The notes under the pieces are model-generated. The model was not told where the DNA came from and searched no databases. It saw nothing but the letters and a program-made list of their open reading frames with translations. A stretch of DNA of 52,579 nt, taken from positions 1-52,579 of the forward strand of contig LNDX01000016.1 in the NCBI GenBank assembly GCA_001464475.1. The letters run 5' to 3'. This DNA comes from Flavobacteriaceae bacterium Ga0077528 (GTDB lineage: Bacteria; Bacteroidota; Bacteroidia; Flavobacteriales; Flavobacteriaceae). Every line of letters starts with the position of its first letter. Position 1 is the stretch's first letter. The position numbers and the translations under genes are program-made. This document shows positions 42,471 to 50,586 of this stretch, in pieces.

Positions 42471-43475
42471 ATGATTGCAAAGCTAATAATATTTAGCCAA
42501 AAACTAATTAAAAAACACTTCCATTTGAACGAACGTATCATTGAATTACACGACATCGCTCCAAAAGAATTTTGGGGTGCACAAGACACTCATCTTGAAA
42601 CAATTAAGAAGTACTACCCGAAGTTAAAAATTGTGGCTCGTGGCACAACACTGAAGGCATTTGGCGAAAAAGACGAATTAGACGAATTTGAAAATCGTTT
42701 CAACCGATTGATGTTGCATTTTACTCGATACAATAATATTGATACCAATGTTATTGATAGAGTGATTCAAAGCAATTCACAAGAAGAACAACGCATGCCC
42801 GATCATGAAAAAATTCTGGTGCATGGAATAGGAGGAAAGCTGATTAAAGCCATGACACCTAACCAACATAAATTGGTTGAAAATGTTATGAAAAATGACA
42901 TGGTTTTTGCCGTTGGTCCAGCTGGAACTGGTAAAACCTATACTGGTGTTGCTCTTGCCGTTAAAGCTTTGAAAGAGAAACAAGTGAAAAGAATCATTTT
43001 GACGCGTCCTGCGGTTGAAGCTGGTGAAAATCTGGGTTTTCTTCCTGGTGATATGAAAGAAAAATTAGATCCGTACATGCAACCATTGTATGATGCTTTG
43101 CGCGATATGTTGCCTCCGCAAACTTTGGAAGATTATATTTTGAAAGGAATTATTCAAATTGCACCGTTGGCTTTTATGCGTGGTAGAACTTTGGACAATG
43201 CTTTCGTAATTCTTGATGAAGCTCAAAATACAACGCATTCGCAAATGAAAATGTTTCTAACGCGTATGGGTAAGAATGCCAAATTCATAATCACAGGCGA
43301 TCCCGGACAAGTAGATTTACCAAGAAGAACAATATCTGGATTGAAAGAAGCAATTTTAGTTTTAAAAGACATTGACGGAATTGGAATCATCTACCTTGAT
43401 GACAAAGACATTGTAAGACATAGATTGGTGAAAAAAGTAATCGATGCTTACAAGAGTATTGAGAATCATGATTAA
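42471..43475 (+). CDS. PhoH-family ATPase
   Basis: Assumed start ATG 42471 gives 334 aa. The N-terminal KH-like part (about 20-110) includes E-R-I-I-E-L-H-D-I-A-P-K-E-F-W-G. The P-loop domain has G-P-A-G-T-G-K-T (149-156), T-R-P-A-V-E-A-G-E, I-L-D-E-A-Q-N and T-G-D-P-G-Q, all standard PhoH marks. Function is ATPase/RNA-related, poorly defined; partner YbeY is not next to it. A full -7 match TAAATTTG (42461-42468) ends just before this ATG, so the real start may be TTG at 42525 (M-N-E-R-I-I-E-L), which matches where many relatives begin. Confidence 0.9.
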   Translation: MIAKLIIFSQKLIKKHFHLNERIIELHDIAPKEFWGAQDTHLETIKKYYPKLKIVARGTTLKAFGEKDELDEFENRFNRLMLHFTRYNNIDTNVIDRVIQSNSQEEQRMPDHEKILVHGIGGKLIKAMTPNQHKLVENVMKNDMVFAVGPAGTGKTYTGVALAVKALKEKQVKRIILTRPAVEAGENLGFLPGDMKEKLDPYMQPLYDALRDMLPPQTLEDYILKGIIQIAPLAFMRGRTLDNAFVILDEAQNTTHSQMKMFLTRMGKNAKFIITGDPGQVDLPRRTISGLKEAILVLKDIDGIGIIYLDDKDIVRHRLVKKVIDAYKSIENHD

Positions 43476-43492
43476 TTTTTAATATTAGATTT

Positions 43493-44129
43493 TTGATATT
43501 AAATATTAGATATATAATTGTTTTTATTTTCCTTATCGGATTTAATTGTTTTTCACAAAATCCCAAAATAAAATGGGGTTTGTATGGTAAGAAAACAGTT
43601 GAAGAACGAAGAGCAACCTTTCCATTCAGTGATGCAAAGAAAGTTTTATTGGTAGCATTTCCAGATCCGAATATGAATGTTGTGAATGGCGATACAGGTG
43701 AGACTTTTAAAATTGATAGCTTAAATTTAATTAGATGGAACATAAAATTTATCAAATCATTTGAATTACCTGCAAGGAAAAGCAAATACTATGCTACTGA
43801 AATAGTAGAATTAAATCAAGATAAAATTGATAGTTTAAGTCATATCCTAATAAATTATAAACTAAAGAAAGATAAATTCAAAGAGCATGCAATTTTTGCT
43901 AGTGGATGTTATACTCCTAAGAAATGCAATATTATTTTTAGATGCTAATGACAAAATTTTATCCTACATAGAAATATGTTTTGAATGTCATCGGTTTATT
44001 CAAATGCCAAAAGAAACAATAATAAATTTTAATTTATTTTCGGTGCTAGAAGAATCTTTTAAAATGATTGATTTAGTTAAAGATTTCATGAAAATAAATG
44101 GAATAAAATATGGTATTTTAGATAAGTAA
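43493..44129 (+). pseudogene. Small exported protein, frameshifted
   Basis: The first frame from TTG 43493 has a signal peptide (I-I-V-F-I-F-L-I-G-F-N-C-F-S-Q) and runs to a stop at 43946-43948. Removing one A in the string AAGAAATG near 43919-43925 joins it to a second frame giving C-Y-T-P-K-N-A-I-L-F-L-D-A-N-D-K-I-L-S and then I-C-F-E-C-H-R-F, ending at 44129. The joined product of about 212 aa reads smoothly, with two Cys motifs close together. No function known to me. Either a recent pseudogene or a one-base sequence error. Confidence 0.7.
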
Positions 44130-44133
44130 TATA

Positions 44134-44365
44134 ATGAAAAACTTTCTTTTTAAGCTTTCCTTATTAATTATAACGCTATTAGGTAATCTATTTCAACGTT
44201 GATTATTTTGCTTCTATAATTCCTGGTTGGAACACAACGATTAATTCAGGTTGGAAAATTACTTTTATAATCTTGATTATTGTATTTGTTTTTTCATTAC
44301 TAATTATGATTTTGATTAATGTTATTTCAAAAATTTTAAAAATGTTGATTCATAAAAAAAGTTAA
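44134..44365 (+). pseudogene. Small membrane protein, frameshifted
   Basis: ATG 44134 opens with M-K-N-F-L-F-K-L-S-L-L-I-I-T-L-L-G and stops after 22 codons. The neighbouring frame carries on as N-V-D-Y-F-A-S-I-I-P-G-W-N-T-T-I, then a second hydrophobic helix (I-T-F-I-I-L-I-I-V-F-V-F) and stop at 44365. A shift of one base around 44195-44200 would restore about 76 aa with two membrane segments. It starts 4 bp after the previous gene and so was probably co-transcribed with it. Confidence 0.55.
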
Positions 44366-44388
44366 CTTTAATTTGAAAGTTTTTAAAC

Positions 44389-44520
44389 AACTTCGGAGAA
44401 GTTAAACCTTTATAGATTAGATTAGTTTTGAGGTTTTCGTATGACTCCAGCTGGAGTCATACCTTATTACAAAAACGATTAGTTTTATACATTTTATAAA
44501 CGTTTAATTCCTCTGGAATT
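44389..44520. repeat. Three REP-like palindromes upstream of a REP-associated transposase
   Basis: AACTTC-GGA-GAAGTT (44389-44403), the perfect 20-base palindrome ATGACTCCAGCTGGAGTCAT (44441-44460) and AATTCC-TCT-GGAATT (44506-44520) lie within 132 bp. A degenerate fourth (ATGACT...AGTC, 45031-45047) follows the transposase gene. This layout is that of a REPtron. Confidence 0.7.
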
Positions 44521-44552
44521 TATATTACATATTTTTATTTTTTATTTTATTT

Positions 44553-45017
44553 ATGGCGGATACTTTTTCTCAGATTTATATTCAAATTGTTTTTGCGGTT
44601 CAAAATCGAAAAGCTTTAATTGATTATTCTTGGGAGGAACAGTTATATAAATACATTACAGGAATTGTCACAAATAAAGGTCAGAAGTTGATTGCAATAA
44701 ATGGTATGCCTGATCATGTTCACATATTCATTGGAATGAAACCGACATGTTGTTTATCTGATTTGGTTAGAGAAATAAAAAAGTCTTCAAATACTTATAT
44801 AAAAGATAATAATCTAACTAAAGCAAAATTCAATTGGCAAGAAGGTTTTGGAGCATTTTCATACAGTCATAGTCATATTGATAATGTATATAATTATATT
44901 TTGAATCAAAAAATAAGACATAAAAAAGTAACTTTTAAAGAAGAGTACTTTGAAATTCTTGAAAAATTTAATGTTGATTTTAAAGAAGAATATGTTTTTG
45001 AGTTTTTTGAGGATTAA
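44553..45017 (+). CDS. IS200/IS605-type Y1 transposase, REP-associated (RAYT-like)
   Basis: The 154-aa protein is a single HUH-fold enzyme. The start matches the family (F-S-Q-I-Y-I-Q-I-V-F-A-V-Q-N-R). The metal-binding HUH is H-V-H-I near 70-73 after G-M-P-D. The nucleophile region is around Y-N-Y-I-L-N-Q (about 110-117), with a second H-I-D-N-V just before it. It cuts single-stranded DNA at hairpins. It is a lone tnpA without tnpB. Palindromes on both sides are likely substrates. The gene appears intact; start ATG 44553. Confidence 0.88.
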   Translation: MADTFSQIYIQIVFAVQNRKALIDYSWEEQLYKYITGIVTNKGQKLIAINGMPDHVHIFIGMKPTCCLSDLVREIKKSSNTYIKDNNLTKAKFNWQEGFGAFSYSHSHIDNVYNYILNQKIRHKKVTFKEEYFEILEKFNVDFKEEYVFEFFED

Positions 45018-45030
45018 TTTTTTTTATTTT

Positions 45031-45049
45031 ATGACTAAGCTGGAGTCTA
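45031..45049. repeat. Degenerate palindrome after the transposase gene
   Basis: ATGACTAAGCTGGAGTC resembles the perfect palindrome at 44441-44460, with the same AAGCTGGAGTC/CAGCTGGAGTC right half and a mutated left half. Confidence 0.55.
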
Positions 45050-45114
45050 ATTAAACATTTTCGATAGGGTTTTATAAACATAAAATCCATTTTGAACTTA
45101 TAAAAATTTAAATA

Positions 45115-45597
45115 TTGAAAGAATACTTCAAATATGCCAACGGATATGTAAACATAAACGACGAAAATTTGTTTCTAACGAATTCAGGAAATTGGTACGA
45201 AACTCATGATTTGTTGGAGAAATCACCGAAGTCAATTAAATGGAATGATATTAAGTCTTTGAAGATTTATAGTTATTATTTACTAATGTTACTATTGATT
45301 CTAGCTTTTGTTATTGATTTATTAAAGGATTTTGATAACAAAACTTTTCCGTTTGGAGTGTTATTACTTTGCTTGGCCGGAATTGCTTATATGCAACGCG
45401 AAACAGGAAAGCGCTATAAAATTCCAATATCAAAAATTATTTCTTTCGATATTTCTAATGATAAAGTGAAAATTTTATTTAGAAACGCTAATAATATTGA
45501 TGATTTTGAGGAAATTTTTAAAGTAGAAACGAAAGGTTTAGCTATTTTGGAAGAGTTGAGTCGACAACTAAAAAACACTTCGACAAGCTCAGCGTGA
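45115..45597 (+). CDS. Small membrane protein of unknown function
   Basis: This is a 160-aa protein read from TTG 45115 (M-K-E-Y-F-K-Y-A-N-G-Y), as no ATG is available nearby. Two hydrophobic segments occur at about 60-78 (L-L-M-L-L-L-I-L-A-F-V-I) and 85-97 (G-V-L-L-L-C-L-A-G-I-A-Y), between a polar N-terminal domain and a C-terminal beta-rich part (I-S-K-I-I-S-F-D-I). That resembles PH-like membrane-anchored proteins, but I do not assign a family. The 3' end overlaps a short dispersed-repeat-like string (45576-45600) that supplies the last residues T-S-T-S-S-A. Confidence 0.6.
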   Translation: MKEYFKYANGYVNINDENLFLTNSGNWYETHDLLEKSPKSIKWNDIKSLKIYSYYLLMLLLILAFVIDLLKDFDNKTFPFGVLLLCLAGIAYMQRETGKRYKIPISKIISFDISNDKVKILFRNANNIDDFEEIFKVETKGLAILEELSRQLKNTSTSSA

Positions 45598-45600
45598 CAT
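45576..45600. repeat. Dispersed repeat-like string
   Basis: TTCGACAAGCTCAGCGTGAC is a string I know as recurring in many Bacteroidota genomes. It is GC-rich compared with its surroundings and forms the 3' end of the preceding gene. Confidence 0.35.
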
Positions 45601-45637
45601 TCAATTTCAATTAAATTTCGACAAAAACATTTATCAT

Positions 45638-45667
45638 TTGGTTATTTGATTCAAAATGATATATTTG
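45638..45667 (+). promoter_or_regulatory. Consensus promoter of the SDR gene
   Basis: TTG (45638-45640), exactly 19 bp, then TATATTTG (45660-45667): a full match to the Bacteroidota -33/-7 consensus, 43 bp before the inferred first codon at 45710. Confidence 0.65.
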
Positions 45668-45709
45668 TTAAAATTTTTTTTTTTCAAATAATCATTTATA
45701 CGAAGCTTT

Positions 45710-46528
45710 ATCAAAACAATACTTATTACTGGTGCTTCTGGAGGTTTGGGCAAAGAAATTGCAATTCATTTTTCGAAAAAAAATTGGAACGTTATTGCTA
45801 CAATGATTTGTATTTCAGAAGCTAAAGTATTTGAAAATTTTCCAAATATTAAAAGTTACGAACTCAATGTAACCTCTTCCCAAAGTATTGAAAAAGCTAA
45901 AAATGAAATTCTAAAGGATTATAAATCTATAGATGTTATCATAAACAATGCAGGAATTGGTTACAGAAGTTTTGTAGAATTATCTGAAGATGATAAAATT
46001 GACGCTATAGTAGATGTGAATTGGCTTGGCGTGGTTAAAGTTTGTCGTGCTTTTATTCCGCATTTTCGTGAACAAAAGAAAGGTCATTTTATCAACATCA
46101 CTTCTATCGCTGGATTGGTGAATTTGCCTTTAGGAAGTTTTTATCATCCAACAAAACAAGCTGTTGAAAGTTTTTCTGAATGTATGGCTTATGAACTTTT
46201 GGACTTTAATATTAGCGTTTCAACCGTTCAGTTTGGAAATACACCATCCAATTTTCAGAAGAATGTTACTAAATGTGAGCAATCAACAATAAAATCTTAT
46301 GCAGAAATGATGCAAAGTATTGACGGAATCATGAACAGGAAAACCTGCGATAATCACGATTTGTCTGAAGCTATTCTAGATAAATTATATAAAATCGCTG
46401 AAAATCCTTCGCGAAGATTCAAAAAATATTCTATTGGTTTTGATGCTAATTTGATGAAATATTTGCGCAAATTTCTTGGTTATCGATTATTTGATAGATT
46501 GATTAGAAGATATGTTTTAAGCAAATAA
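45710..46528 (+). CDS. Short-chain dehydrogenase/reductase, start codon ATC
   Basis: This is a classical SDR of about 273 aa. The coenzyme motif T-G-A-S-G-G-L-G is encoded at about 45728-45751. Then come N-N-A-G near residue 83, the catalytic Ser in N-I-T-S-I-A-G, and Y-H-P-T-K (Tyr and Lys of the active site). The frame reaches upstream only to a TAA near 45687, and between it and the G-A-S-G motif there is no ATG, GTG or TTG. The codon where relatives begin (M-K-T-I-L-I-T-G) is ATC (45710-45712). A start at the first TTG (45746) would delete the coenzyme motif. So the start is either rare, mutated or misread. Substrate unknown. Confidence 0.72.
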   Translation: MKTILITGASGGLGKEIAIHFSKKNWNVIATMICISEAKVFENFPNIKSYELNVTSSQSIEKAKNEILKDYKSIDVIINNAGIGYRSFVELSEDDKIDAIVDVNWLGVVKVCRAFIPHFREQKKGHFINITSIAGLVNLPLGSFYHPTKQAVESFSECMAYELLDFNISVSTVQFGNTPSNFQKNVTKCEQSTIKSYAEMMQSIDGIMNRKTCDNHDLSEAILDKLYKIAENPSRRFKKYSIGFDANLMKYLRKFLGYRLFDRLIRRYVLSK

Positions 46529-46588
46529 ATAATTGTATTTGTGTTGAAAAGAAACTATTTTTGCCAAACACAACAACACACAATTATA

Positions 46589-47533
46589 ATGAATACAATA
46601 ACTACAACTAATTTCAATTTTCCCAATCAAAAATCAGTTTATCGCGGTAAAGTAAGAGAAGTTTACAACATCAATGACGAACTTTTGGTCATGGTGGCAA
46701 CCGATAGACTTTCTGCTTTTGATGTGGTTTTGCCAAAAGGAATTCCGTATAAAGGTCAGATTTTAAATCAAATTGCAACAAAATTCATGGAGCTAACTTC
46801 AGATATTGTTCCAAATTGGTTAATTGCAACACCAGATCCAAATGTAGCAGTCGGACATTTATGCGAACCATTTAAAGTTGAAATGGTAATTCGTGGTTAT
46901 CTTTCTGGTCATGCAGCTCGTGAATATGCGCTTGGAAAACGCACTATTTGTGGAGTAACAATGGAAGAAGGTTTGAAAGAGAATGATAAATTCGGAACTC
47001 CAATAATTACACCAACAACCAAAGCTGATAATGGTTCACACGATGAAGATATTTCACGTGAAGCTATTTTATCCAACGGAATTGTTACTGAAGAAGATTA
47101 TCTAGTTTTAGAAAAATATACGCGTGCATTATACCAAAGAGGAACTGAAATTGCAGCAAGCCGTGGATTAATTTTAGTAGATACAAAATATGAATTTGGT
47201 AAAACTAAAGAAGGAAAAATCGTTTTGATTGACGAAATCCATACTCCAGATTCCTCACGATATTTTTATGCTGATGGTTATCAAGAGCGTCAAGATAGAG
47301 GAGAGGAGCAAAAGCAATTATCTAAAGAGTTTGTGCGTCGTTGGTTAATCGAAAATGGTTTTCAAGGAAAAGAAGGTCAACAAATTCCAAACATGACTGA
47401 CGAATATATCGAATCTGTTTCTGAACGTTACATTGAATTATATGAAAATATTTTAGGCGAAAAATTTGTCAAAGCTGATATTTCTGACATTAATGAAAGA
47501 ATAGAAAAAAATGTTTTGGAATTTCTAAAATAA
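46589..47533 (+). CDS. purC: SAICAR synthetase PurC
   Basis: This is a 314-aa protein from ATG 46589; the longer frame from 46541 begins at a TTG and lacks family support. Motifs of phosphoribosylaminoimidazole-succinocarboxamide synthase are clear: [30 protein letters not shown], and [13 protein letters not shown]. It joins aspartate to CAIR with ATP in purine synthesis. Length is the long (eukaryote-like) form common in Bacteroidota. Monocistronic, with its own terminator at 47555. Confidence 0.97.
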   Translation: MNTITTTNFNFPNQKSVYRGKVREVYNINDELLVMVATDRLSAFDVVLPKGIPYKGQILNQIATKFMELTSDIVPNWLIATPDPNVAVGHLCEPFKVEMVIRGYLSGHAAREYALGKRTICGVTMEEGLKENDKFGTPIITPTTKADNGSHDEDISREAILSNGIVTEEDYLVLEKYTRALYQRGTEIAASRGLILVDTKYEFGKTKEGKIVLIDEIHTPDSSRYFYADGYQERQDRGEEQKQLSKEFVRRWLIENGFQGKEGQQIPNMTDEYIESVSERYIELYENILGEKFVKADISDINERIEKNVLEFLK

Positions 47534-47554
47534 TCATTTTTTAAGATAGAATTT

Positions 47555-47588
47555 AAGCCGTGTTTTTGACATGGCTTTTTTATTTTTT
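47555..47588 (+). terminator. Terminator of purC
   Basis: AAGCCGTG (47555-47562) pairs with CATGGCTT (47570-47577, one G-T pair) and is followed by a long T-run. It overlaps the next gene's -33 element. Confidence 0.75.
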
Positions 47589-47597
47589 GTACCTTTG
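47566..47597 (+). promoter_or_regulatory. Promoter with a long leader for the 47771 gene
   Basis: TTG (47566-47568), 21 bp, then TACCTTTG (47590-47597). Transcription from here gives a leader of about 168 bases before ATG 47771. No known riboswitch pattern was recognised in it. Confidence 0.5.
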
Positions 47598-47770
47598 TGT
47601 AACAAAAATGGAAAACTATCGTCTTATTGTTATAAATCGTAAATAACTAGAAGTCATGAAAGTATAAAATTAATTAAAATCAGAATCGTCTACTATGTAA
47701 TACAAGGTATTATCTTTAAGAAATTACATAATCATCATCAATCATCAAAAAAATAAAAAAACAAATCACC

Positions 47771-48232
47771 ATGAAAAAATCAATCATTTATTTAGGAATT
47801 TTATCGACAGTTTTATTAAACACTATGTCGGCAAACGAAATTATTTTAGACCAACAAAATATCGAAAATGATATTGTAAGAACGGAATCAAAATCAAATT
47901 TTAATTTAATTTCAAATTCAAAAATTGAAAAACCTGAAATTAAATTTGAATCGGAATCTAAAATCAAAGAATCAATTGCTGTAATTTCTTCAAAATATGT
48001 AAAATCAATTGAAGAAGTTATTGAAGAAAACAAAAAAATAACAGAAAGTCCAGAAGAAGAATATTTGCCATTAAATTTAGGTTTATCAATTGAGGAAATG
48101 ATCAATTTGGATAATCAAATAATTGAAAGTACAATTTCAAATGAAGTTTATCCTTTAGATTTTGAAGTAATCAATAGTAAACAAGCTATTAATTCTTATG
48201 AATTTAGAAGTAAAAATGCCTTGAAGTCATAA
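47771..48232 (+). CDS. Small exported acidic protein of unknown function
   Basis: The 153-aa protein has a signal peptide (M-K-K-S-I-I-Y-L-G-I-L-S-T-V-L-L, cut near S-A-N-E). The mature part is strongly acidic and low in complexity (many E, S, I, N, K), without Cys or a recognisable domain. It is probably largely disordered or helical. It has its own promoter with a long leader and shares a two-way terminator with the DUF2807 gene. I know no function. Confidence 0.7.
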   Translation: MKKSIIYLGILSTVLLNTMSANEIILDQQNIENDIVRTESKSNFNLISNSKIEKPEIKFESESKIKESIAVISSKYVKSIEEVIEENKKITESPEEEYLPLNLGLSIEEMINLDNQIIESTISNEVYPLDFEVINSKQAINSYEFRSKNALKS

Positions 48233-48244
48233 AGAACTAGAAAA

Positions 48245-48281
48245 AAAAAGTCCCAAAACAAATAAGTTTTGGGACTTTTTT
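48245..48281. terminator. Bidirectional terminator
   Basis: AAAAAGTCCCAAAAC (48245-48259) pairs with GTTTTGGGACTTTTT (48266-48280), between convergent genes. Confidence 0.92.
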
Positions 48282-48297
48282 CATTTATAACTAACCT

Positions 48298-49017
48298 CTA
48301 ATTTCCTGAAATATCACCAGAACCTGCAACGTTTGAATCGATAATTTTAGGATTTCCTTTGTATTGAATATTTCCGCTTCCAGCTACTTTAGCAATTAGA
48401 TTATTGGTGCAATTCACTTCAAGACTTCCAGAACCAGCAACAGCTACGTCTGCATTTTGGGAAACTAATTTATTACAATTCAAATCACCTGAACCTGCTG
48501 TTTTAGCTTCTAAATTTTCTACTGTTCCTGAAAGTTTTAAGTTTCCAGAACCTGCCATTTTTGCTACAATGTTTTTTGCATTAATTTCAAGAGTGCAATC
48601 ACCAGAACCTGCCATTTTTGCTTCAAAATCGGTTGCGTTAATAGCATTTTTTGTAATCATATTTCCCGAACCTGCAAACGATATTTCGCTAATTTCTTCA
48701 AATGGAATTGTAATAGTGATGTCTTGTTTGTAATTATAGCTTCTATTTTTTTCAAAATATACTTTTAATTCGTTTCCAATTACTTCAGTAACAATGTGAC
48801 TTATAATATTTTCATCGCCTTTTATGGTTATTGTTCCTTCTTTTCCAGAGACTAATTCAACATTGAATGAACCTCCTGTTGAAATTTTATCATAAGATTC
48901 GGTAGTTCTTGTAATTGTGGTTTGAACTCCATTTCCTTTTACTTTTTCTTTATCCCAATTTTGAGCACTTGCAATTGAAATGCTAATTAATGCTAGTAAT
49001 ACTGTTAGTTTTCTCAT
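48298..49017 (-). CDS. Head GIN domain protein (DUF2807)
   Basis: The 239-aa exported protein has a signal peptide (to about A-S-A-Q). A beta-helix-like DUF2807 domain spans about 40-239, where the turn A-G-S-G returns seven times at roughly 20-residue steps (F-A-G-S-G-N, M-A-G-S-G-D, M-A-G-S-G-N, T-A-G-S-G-D and so on). Such domains are typical of Bacteroidota surface or periplasmic proteins; binding function unknown. It lies 2 bp after the adhesin-like gene 49020-50078, so it is the last gene of the sigma-factor operon. Confidence 0.88.
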   Translation of the reverse strand: MRKLTVLLALISISIASAQNWDKEKVKGNGVQTTITRTTESYDKISTGGSFNVELVSGKEGTITIKGDENIISHIVTEVIGNELKVYFEKNRSYNYKQDITITIPFEEISEISFAGSGNMITKNAINATDFEAKMAGSGDCTLEINAKNIVAKMAGSGNLKLSGTVENLEAKTAGSGDLNCNKLVSQNADVAVAGSGSLEVNCTNNLIAKVAGSGNIQYKGNPKIIDSNVAGSGDISGN

Positions 49018-49019
49018 TG

Positions 49020-50078
49020 TTATTTTGTTAAAAGTTGAACGCTTCCGTAATTTGTTGTGATACTTATTTTAGATTTTCCTTGACTAATATGATACGCTGT
49101 GTAAGATTTTGAAGTATTTTTTTCTGACTTTAAGCTGTATTTTAGTCCTACATTATCAACAAAAGAACCATATTTTAGGCTTACATTGATGTCAAATGCA
49201 TAGTCTGATGTACAAGTTATTTTAGAATTGGAATAATTTCCATTGATTGTAATGGCATCGGTTCTATTTGATGCAGAAAATTGAATATCACTATAATTTG
49301 AATTTGCAATTAAGGAATTTCCAATTTCACCTAATTTCAGAGTAAGATAATTTCCATCAATGGCAATTTTTTGAATTGATTTTGAATTGATTTTGGTGTA
49401 ATTTGATGATAGATTGAGAATTCCAACGTTTTGAAAATTAAATGTATTATAATTTCCATCAATGTTAATTTGATTTACTTTCTGGAAATCAACTTCAGAA
49501 TACTGACTTTGTAAATTAATTTTATCAATAGAGTTTATGCTTGAATTTGGTGCATAGGCAATATTTATATTGTTAGTTTTATTATTAAATTGGCCTAAAA
49601 TAATACTTCCATACTTACATTCAATTGCCGAACTTCCATTAAGTTTGTCTACAGAAATGTTACCATATTTATTATCCAAATCAATGCTTCCATTTCGTGG
49701 AATTTTTAACACATAATTTATTTCATAACTGATGTTATTGCCTTTCCATTCTTTTGTTGTGAATATAGTTTCGGCTGTAACTTTACTCATTGTTGAAGCA
49801 AAATCAACATCAATTGTATTGATTCGTTCGTTAATTTTCTTTTCATTATTTCCAGAAACTTTAATGTTAACTTGAATAGATATTTTGTTTTCATCCCATA
49901 AATACACGTTTATATTTCCATAGGAATTTGTAATGTTTACTTGTGCATCATCATTAACCGAATAGGTTTTGGAGATGTTTTTTTCTTTATTGTAGGTGTG
50001 TTTTTCTTCTGAGGCATATCCAAAAATTGGAAGTAATGCAACAAAAAATAGTAAGTTATATATGTTTTTCATCTTCAA
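49020..50078 (-). CDS. Exported beta-helix-like protein (DUF4097-like)
   Basis: The 352-aa protein has a signal peptide (about 1-22, cut near G-Y-A-S). The mature region has repeating short strands with N-Y and Y-G-N/Y-G-S turns (N-S-Y-G-N-I-N-V, N-K-Y-G-N-I-S-V, C-K-Y-G-S-I, then four N-Y-[NSLT] turns), as in DUF4097 adhesin-type solenoids. The start overlaps the end of the anti-sigma gene by 23 bp, so the two are coupled. Together with the DUF2807 protein it may be a cell-envelope target of the sigma factor. Function unknown. Confidence 0.8.
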   Translation of the reverse strand: MKMKNIYNLLFFVALLPIFGYASEEKHTYNKEKNISKTYSVNDDAQVNITNSYGNINVYLWDENKISIQVNIKVSGNNEKKINERINTIDVDFASTMSKVTAETIFTTKEWKGNNISYEINYVLKIPRNGSIDLDNKYGNISVDKLNGSSAIECKYGSIILGQFNNKTNNINIAYAPNSSINSIDKINLQSQYSEVDFQKVNQINIDGNYNTFNFQNVGILNLSSNYTKINSKSIQKIAIDGNYLTLKLGEIGNSLIANSNYSDIQFSASNRTDAITINGNYSNSKITCTSDYAFDINVSLKYGSFVDNVGLKYSLKSEKNTSKSYTAYHISQGKSKISITTNYGSVQLLTK

Positions 50079-50586
50079 TATTATTTATTTTGTTAATGTC
50101 TTCAACCTGTTCTAAAACCGATTTTATAAAGGAAATTCGAGTTTGCATATTGGTTATCATAGCAAAGACTATCTGTTTGTTTTCACCATTTTTCGCAATT
50201 TCATCTTTCAGATTTTGATAATCTTTCTCAAGCGATTCCATTTCATTCATAGCATCATTAATCAATGCTTTGCTTTGCGGAGTTTCATTCTTTTTTAAAG
50301 TTGCCAACTCATTATTAATAACAGAAGAAAAATAATCGTGGGTTTCTTGTACTTGAGGTGAAAAGGCAACTTCTTCAGTTTGATTATTGGTATAATTAAA
50401 AATTAAAATTCCAAAACCTAATAGGAGTGAAGCCGCAATAGACATTGGTAACCAATTGAATTTCTTCTTTTTTGGTTGTTGTTTCTTTAATTTATAAAGA
50501 AATCGCTTTTCATGCCCAAGATTTGGTTCTTCAAAATCCCAATTGTTTTGGTTTTCAAAAAGTTGATTTAGATTATTGATACTCAT
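50056..50586 (-). CDS. Putative anti-sigma factor, single membrane span
   Basis: The 176-aa protein has a cytoplasmic N-terminal part (about 1-45, ending in the basic K-Q-Q-P-K-K-K-K), one membrane helix (about 47-64, M-S-I-A-A-S-L-L-L-G-F-G-I-L-I) and a mostly helical outer part with a coiled-coil stretch (about 120-150). It lies 4 bp (ATGA) into the end of the sigma gene, the usual order sigma then anti-sigma. No zinc (ZAS) motif is seen, so it is not a classic RseA/ZAS type. Assignment is from topology and position. Confidence 0.7.
   Translation of the reverse strand: MSINNLNQLFENQNNWDFEEPNLGHEKRFLYKLKKQQPKKKKFNWLPMSIAASLLLGFGILIFNYTNNQTEEVAFSPQVQETHDYFSSVINNELATLKKNETPQSKALINDAMNEMESLEKDYQNLKDEIAKNGENKQIVFAMITNMQTRISFIKSVLEQVEDINKINNIEDEKHI

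Noticed and set aside
47788..48105. 105-aa minus-strand frame opposite the small exported protein
   Set aside because: Ser/Ile/Phe-rich antisense shadow of an acidic low-complexity gene that has its own promoter and terminator.
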